NCBI GenBank assembly: GCA_027854065.1
Contig: JAQGEF010000005.1
Coordinates: 124,001 to 188,000, forward strand
Source of the DNA: Polluticaenibacter yanchengensis
Lineage (GTDB): Bacteria; Bacteroidota; Bacteroidia; Chitinophagales; Chitinophagaceae
Length of the DNA: 64,000 nucleotides
Direction: 5' to 3'
Shown: piece by piece, positions 62,594-64,000 of the stretch
Layout: the number at the start of each line of letters is the position of its first letter
How positions within the stretch are numbered: the stretch's first letter is position 1
Notes under the pieces: generated by a model
Told to the model about the DNA's origin: nothing
The model's database searches: none
Seen by the model: the letters and a program-made list of their open reading frames with translations, nothing else
Program-made: the position numbers and the translations under genes

Positions 62594-63961
62594 TTAGTAG
62601 CTTAAAGTGTCATATACTTTTTTCCACTTATTTTCTTCTTTTTCATATTTGTTATAGTCTGCAGGTTTTAATTTTGAAGCATTTTTCTTTTCCGCATTCA
62701 GGTCAATTAAATAACTAACAGCATTGCGCCATTGTTGTTTTTCCTGGGTGGTTGGTGTTTCTAATTTTGAATAGACATTCACTGCTTTTTCAAAATATTC
62801 TAATGCCTGATCCAGAGATTCGTTGTATTTAACTTTTAAAGCTTCGCGCTCTTTAGTGATTTCCGGATCTTCTGCTACTTTTACACCTGGTTTAGCTGGT
62901 TTTTTAGCTGCATTTGCTGCACGTACTTTTTCTCTGAATGCCTCTTGCTCTTTAGCTACTTTGGTGTTTTTATTGATAAAATGATTGGCCAGGTTTGAAT
63001 ACGGGAAACCGTTTTTTGGATTGGCCTGTGCTGATTTCAAAAATGCAGCAACCATTTGTTTTTCTAACTCGTCTGCATTTTCAGGTAATGTTGCACCTTC
63101 TTCTTTTGAATTCAGTTTATCGAATATATCGGTGGCAATTGTTTCCTGTAACTTAACATTAAGAGGATCCAACTCTGATTTTTTAGCGATCAATTTAGAT
63201 TTTAATTCAGGGTCTGTAACCTGTAAGATGTAATCTACATCGTCATAATCAAAGTTTTTATCTCCCGGAAATACTTCTCTGCCTAATTTTATATATTTAT
63301 TAAATCCGTCAAAATCCAGGCTTTTCATGCTGTTTGCTGCAAGGAAATGATAAAGGAACTCATTTTCTTTACCACCTACTTTCGCATTGGCCAGCTTTTC
63401 AAAATATTTGGCAGCTACATCATCCTGTTTTAAAGATTGGGCAGATGCACCTGCTAAAAGGACAGCGTTTGTATCCAACACCATATCTGTCATTTTATTT
63501 GCTATCAGGAAATCTGAATAGCTAACTACTTTTTTAAAGTCGTCGAAAGATTCCTGGTAGTTTTTCTTGTTGTATGCATCTAAGCCTTGATTAAAATAAT
63601 TGCCGTAAATTAAGATTGGCGCATTGTAATAGATATCCTGATTGTTGAGTAATAATTTGAAACCAGGATCCATTTCCTTGTACTTTTCAAGTGCAGCATT
63701 TGCTTCATTTGTTAAAGCAACCGATTCCGGCGACTTTGGATTATCTGCTGCTAATTGACTGTATATTATTGCTTTAAGTGCATATGTTTCAGCCTTTCCT
63801 TTAAACTTATCTTTTTTATCTTCTGCCAGCGCTTTTTCGAAGGCTGCTTTTGCTTCAGGTAGTTTCTTTAGTATTACTAAATTCTTAATATCAGTATAGT
63901 TCTGCGAAAATCCTGATACTCCAATGGTTAATACAGCAAGAGACAATATTAATTTCTTCAT
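62594..63961 (-). CDS. Secreted TPR protein
   Basis: 455 residues. Signal peptide MKKLILSLAVLTIGVSGFSQ. TPR-like helix pairs fill the rest (LPEAKAAFEKALAEDKKDKF, QGLDAYNKKNYQESFDDFKK, LDQALEYFEKAVNVYSKLE). A Lys/Ala/Pro-rich linker (NAAKKPAKPGVKVAEDPE) splits the last third. Periplasmic scaffold-type protein with unknown partner. Complete in the window. Confidence 0.8.
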   Translation of the reverse strand: MKKLILSLAVLTIGVSGFSQNYTDIKNLVILKKLPEAKAAFEKALAEDKKDKFKGKAETYALKAIIYSQLAADNPKSPESVALTNEANAALEKYKEMDPGFKLLLNNQDIYYNAPILIYGNYFNQGLDAYNKKNYQESFDDFKKVVSYSDFLIANKMTDMVLDTNAVLLAGASAQSLKQDDVAAKYFEKLANAKVGGKENEFLYHFLAANSMKSLDFDGFNKYIKLGREVFPGDKNFDYDDVDYILQVTDPELKSKLIAKKSELDPLNVKLQETIATDIFDKLNSKEEGATLPENADELEKQMVAAFLKSAQANPKNGFPYSNLANHFINKNTKVAKEQEAFREKVRAANAAKKPAKPGVKVAEDPEITKEREALKVKYNESLDQALEYFEKAVNVYSKLETPTTQEKQQWRNAVSYLIDLNAEKKNASKLKPADYNKYEKEENKWKKVYDTLSY

Positions 63962-64000
63962 CGATTTTTTAATTTTGTTAATATTTCAATTTAGTTTTCT

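Overview
The window looks like a chromosome segment from a Bacteroidota bacterium, most likely of the Chitinophagaceae/Sphingobacteriales type. The sequence signs are the GldF/GldG gliding-motility pair, a DUF5103 'plug' protein of type IX secretion, a GlmU-like family protein placed before tpiA, and -7 elements of the form TAnnTTTG. I see no rRNA, tRNA or CRISPR array.

Layout. (1) 1-11.4 kb is core-like: a truncated FAD/Fe-S oxidoreductase, an ALDH7-type dehydrogenase, DoxX, CPBP protease, GlmU-like protein, tpiA, gldF-gldG and a small lipoprotein. (2) 11.97-15.8 kb is a two-gene McrBC-like defence module. (3) 16.3-37.9 kb is the outstanding region: about twenty AT-rich genes, all on the + strand, almost every one followed by an imperfect inverted repeat of 97-200 bp that begins (R)YYYAAC and ends GTTRRRY-like. 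These have the architecture of integron attC sites. The outer 7-10 bases of a site usually pair with the site before or after it, not with its own other end, as expected if recombination falls between G and TT. I read it as an integron-type gene-cassette array without a visible integrase (a CALIN). Its cargo includes an HD-HSP90-like ATPase, a RloC/PrrC-like ABC ATPase, a KilA-N protein, a Cro/C1 regulator preceded by a 21-bp periodic array, WG-repeat and leucine-rich proteins, three lipoproteins, CbrC- and SUFU-like proteins, a secreted serine hydrolase and several families I do not recognise. (4) 38.1-41.8 kb on the - strand is an arsenic module (arsR, DUF6428, arsC-like phosphatase, acr3) with two matching candidate operators, plus a Pr6Pr membrane protein. 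(5) 42.0-49.5 kb starts with a gene remnant and a lone attC-like site, then a tight five-gene operon: Cro/C1 controller, Eco57I-like restriction-methylase, second adenine methylase, DUF262 protein and RelA/SpoT-like synthetase. (6) 50-51.2 kb has an XRE regulator, a SymE-like protein and a structured intergenic repeat. (7) 51.3-64 kb is core-like again: DUF5103, a TPR-like protein, a neuB-neuC-neuA nonulosonic-acid operon, a GH13 lipoprotein, an M28 peptidase and a TPR protein.

How it fits together. Defence and stress genes concentrate in 12-50 kb. The McrBC-like pair and the Eco57I-like operon have ordinary operon structure, whereas the 16.3-37.9 kb genes are single-gene units, consistent with cassette capture. 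Two cassette genes carry one in-frame TAG, and three run into their attC sequence, so the array looks partly old. Dispersed non-coding repeats mark both sides of the accessory block.
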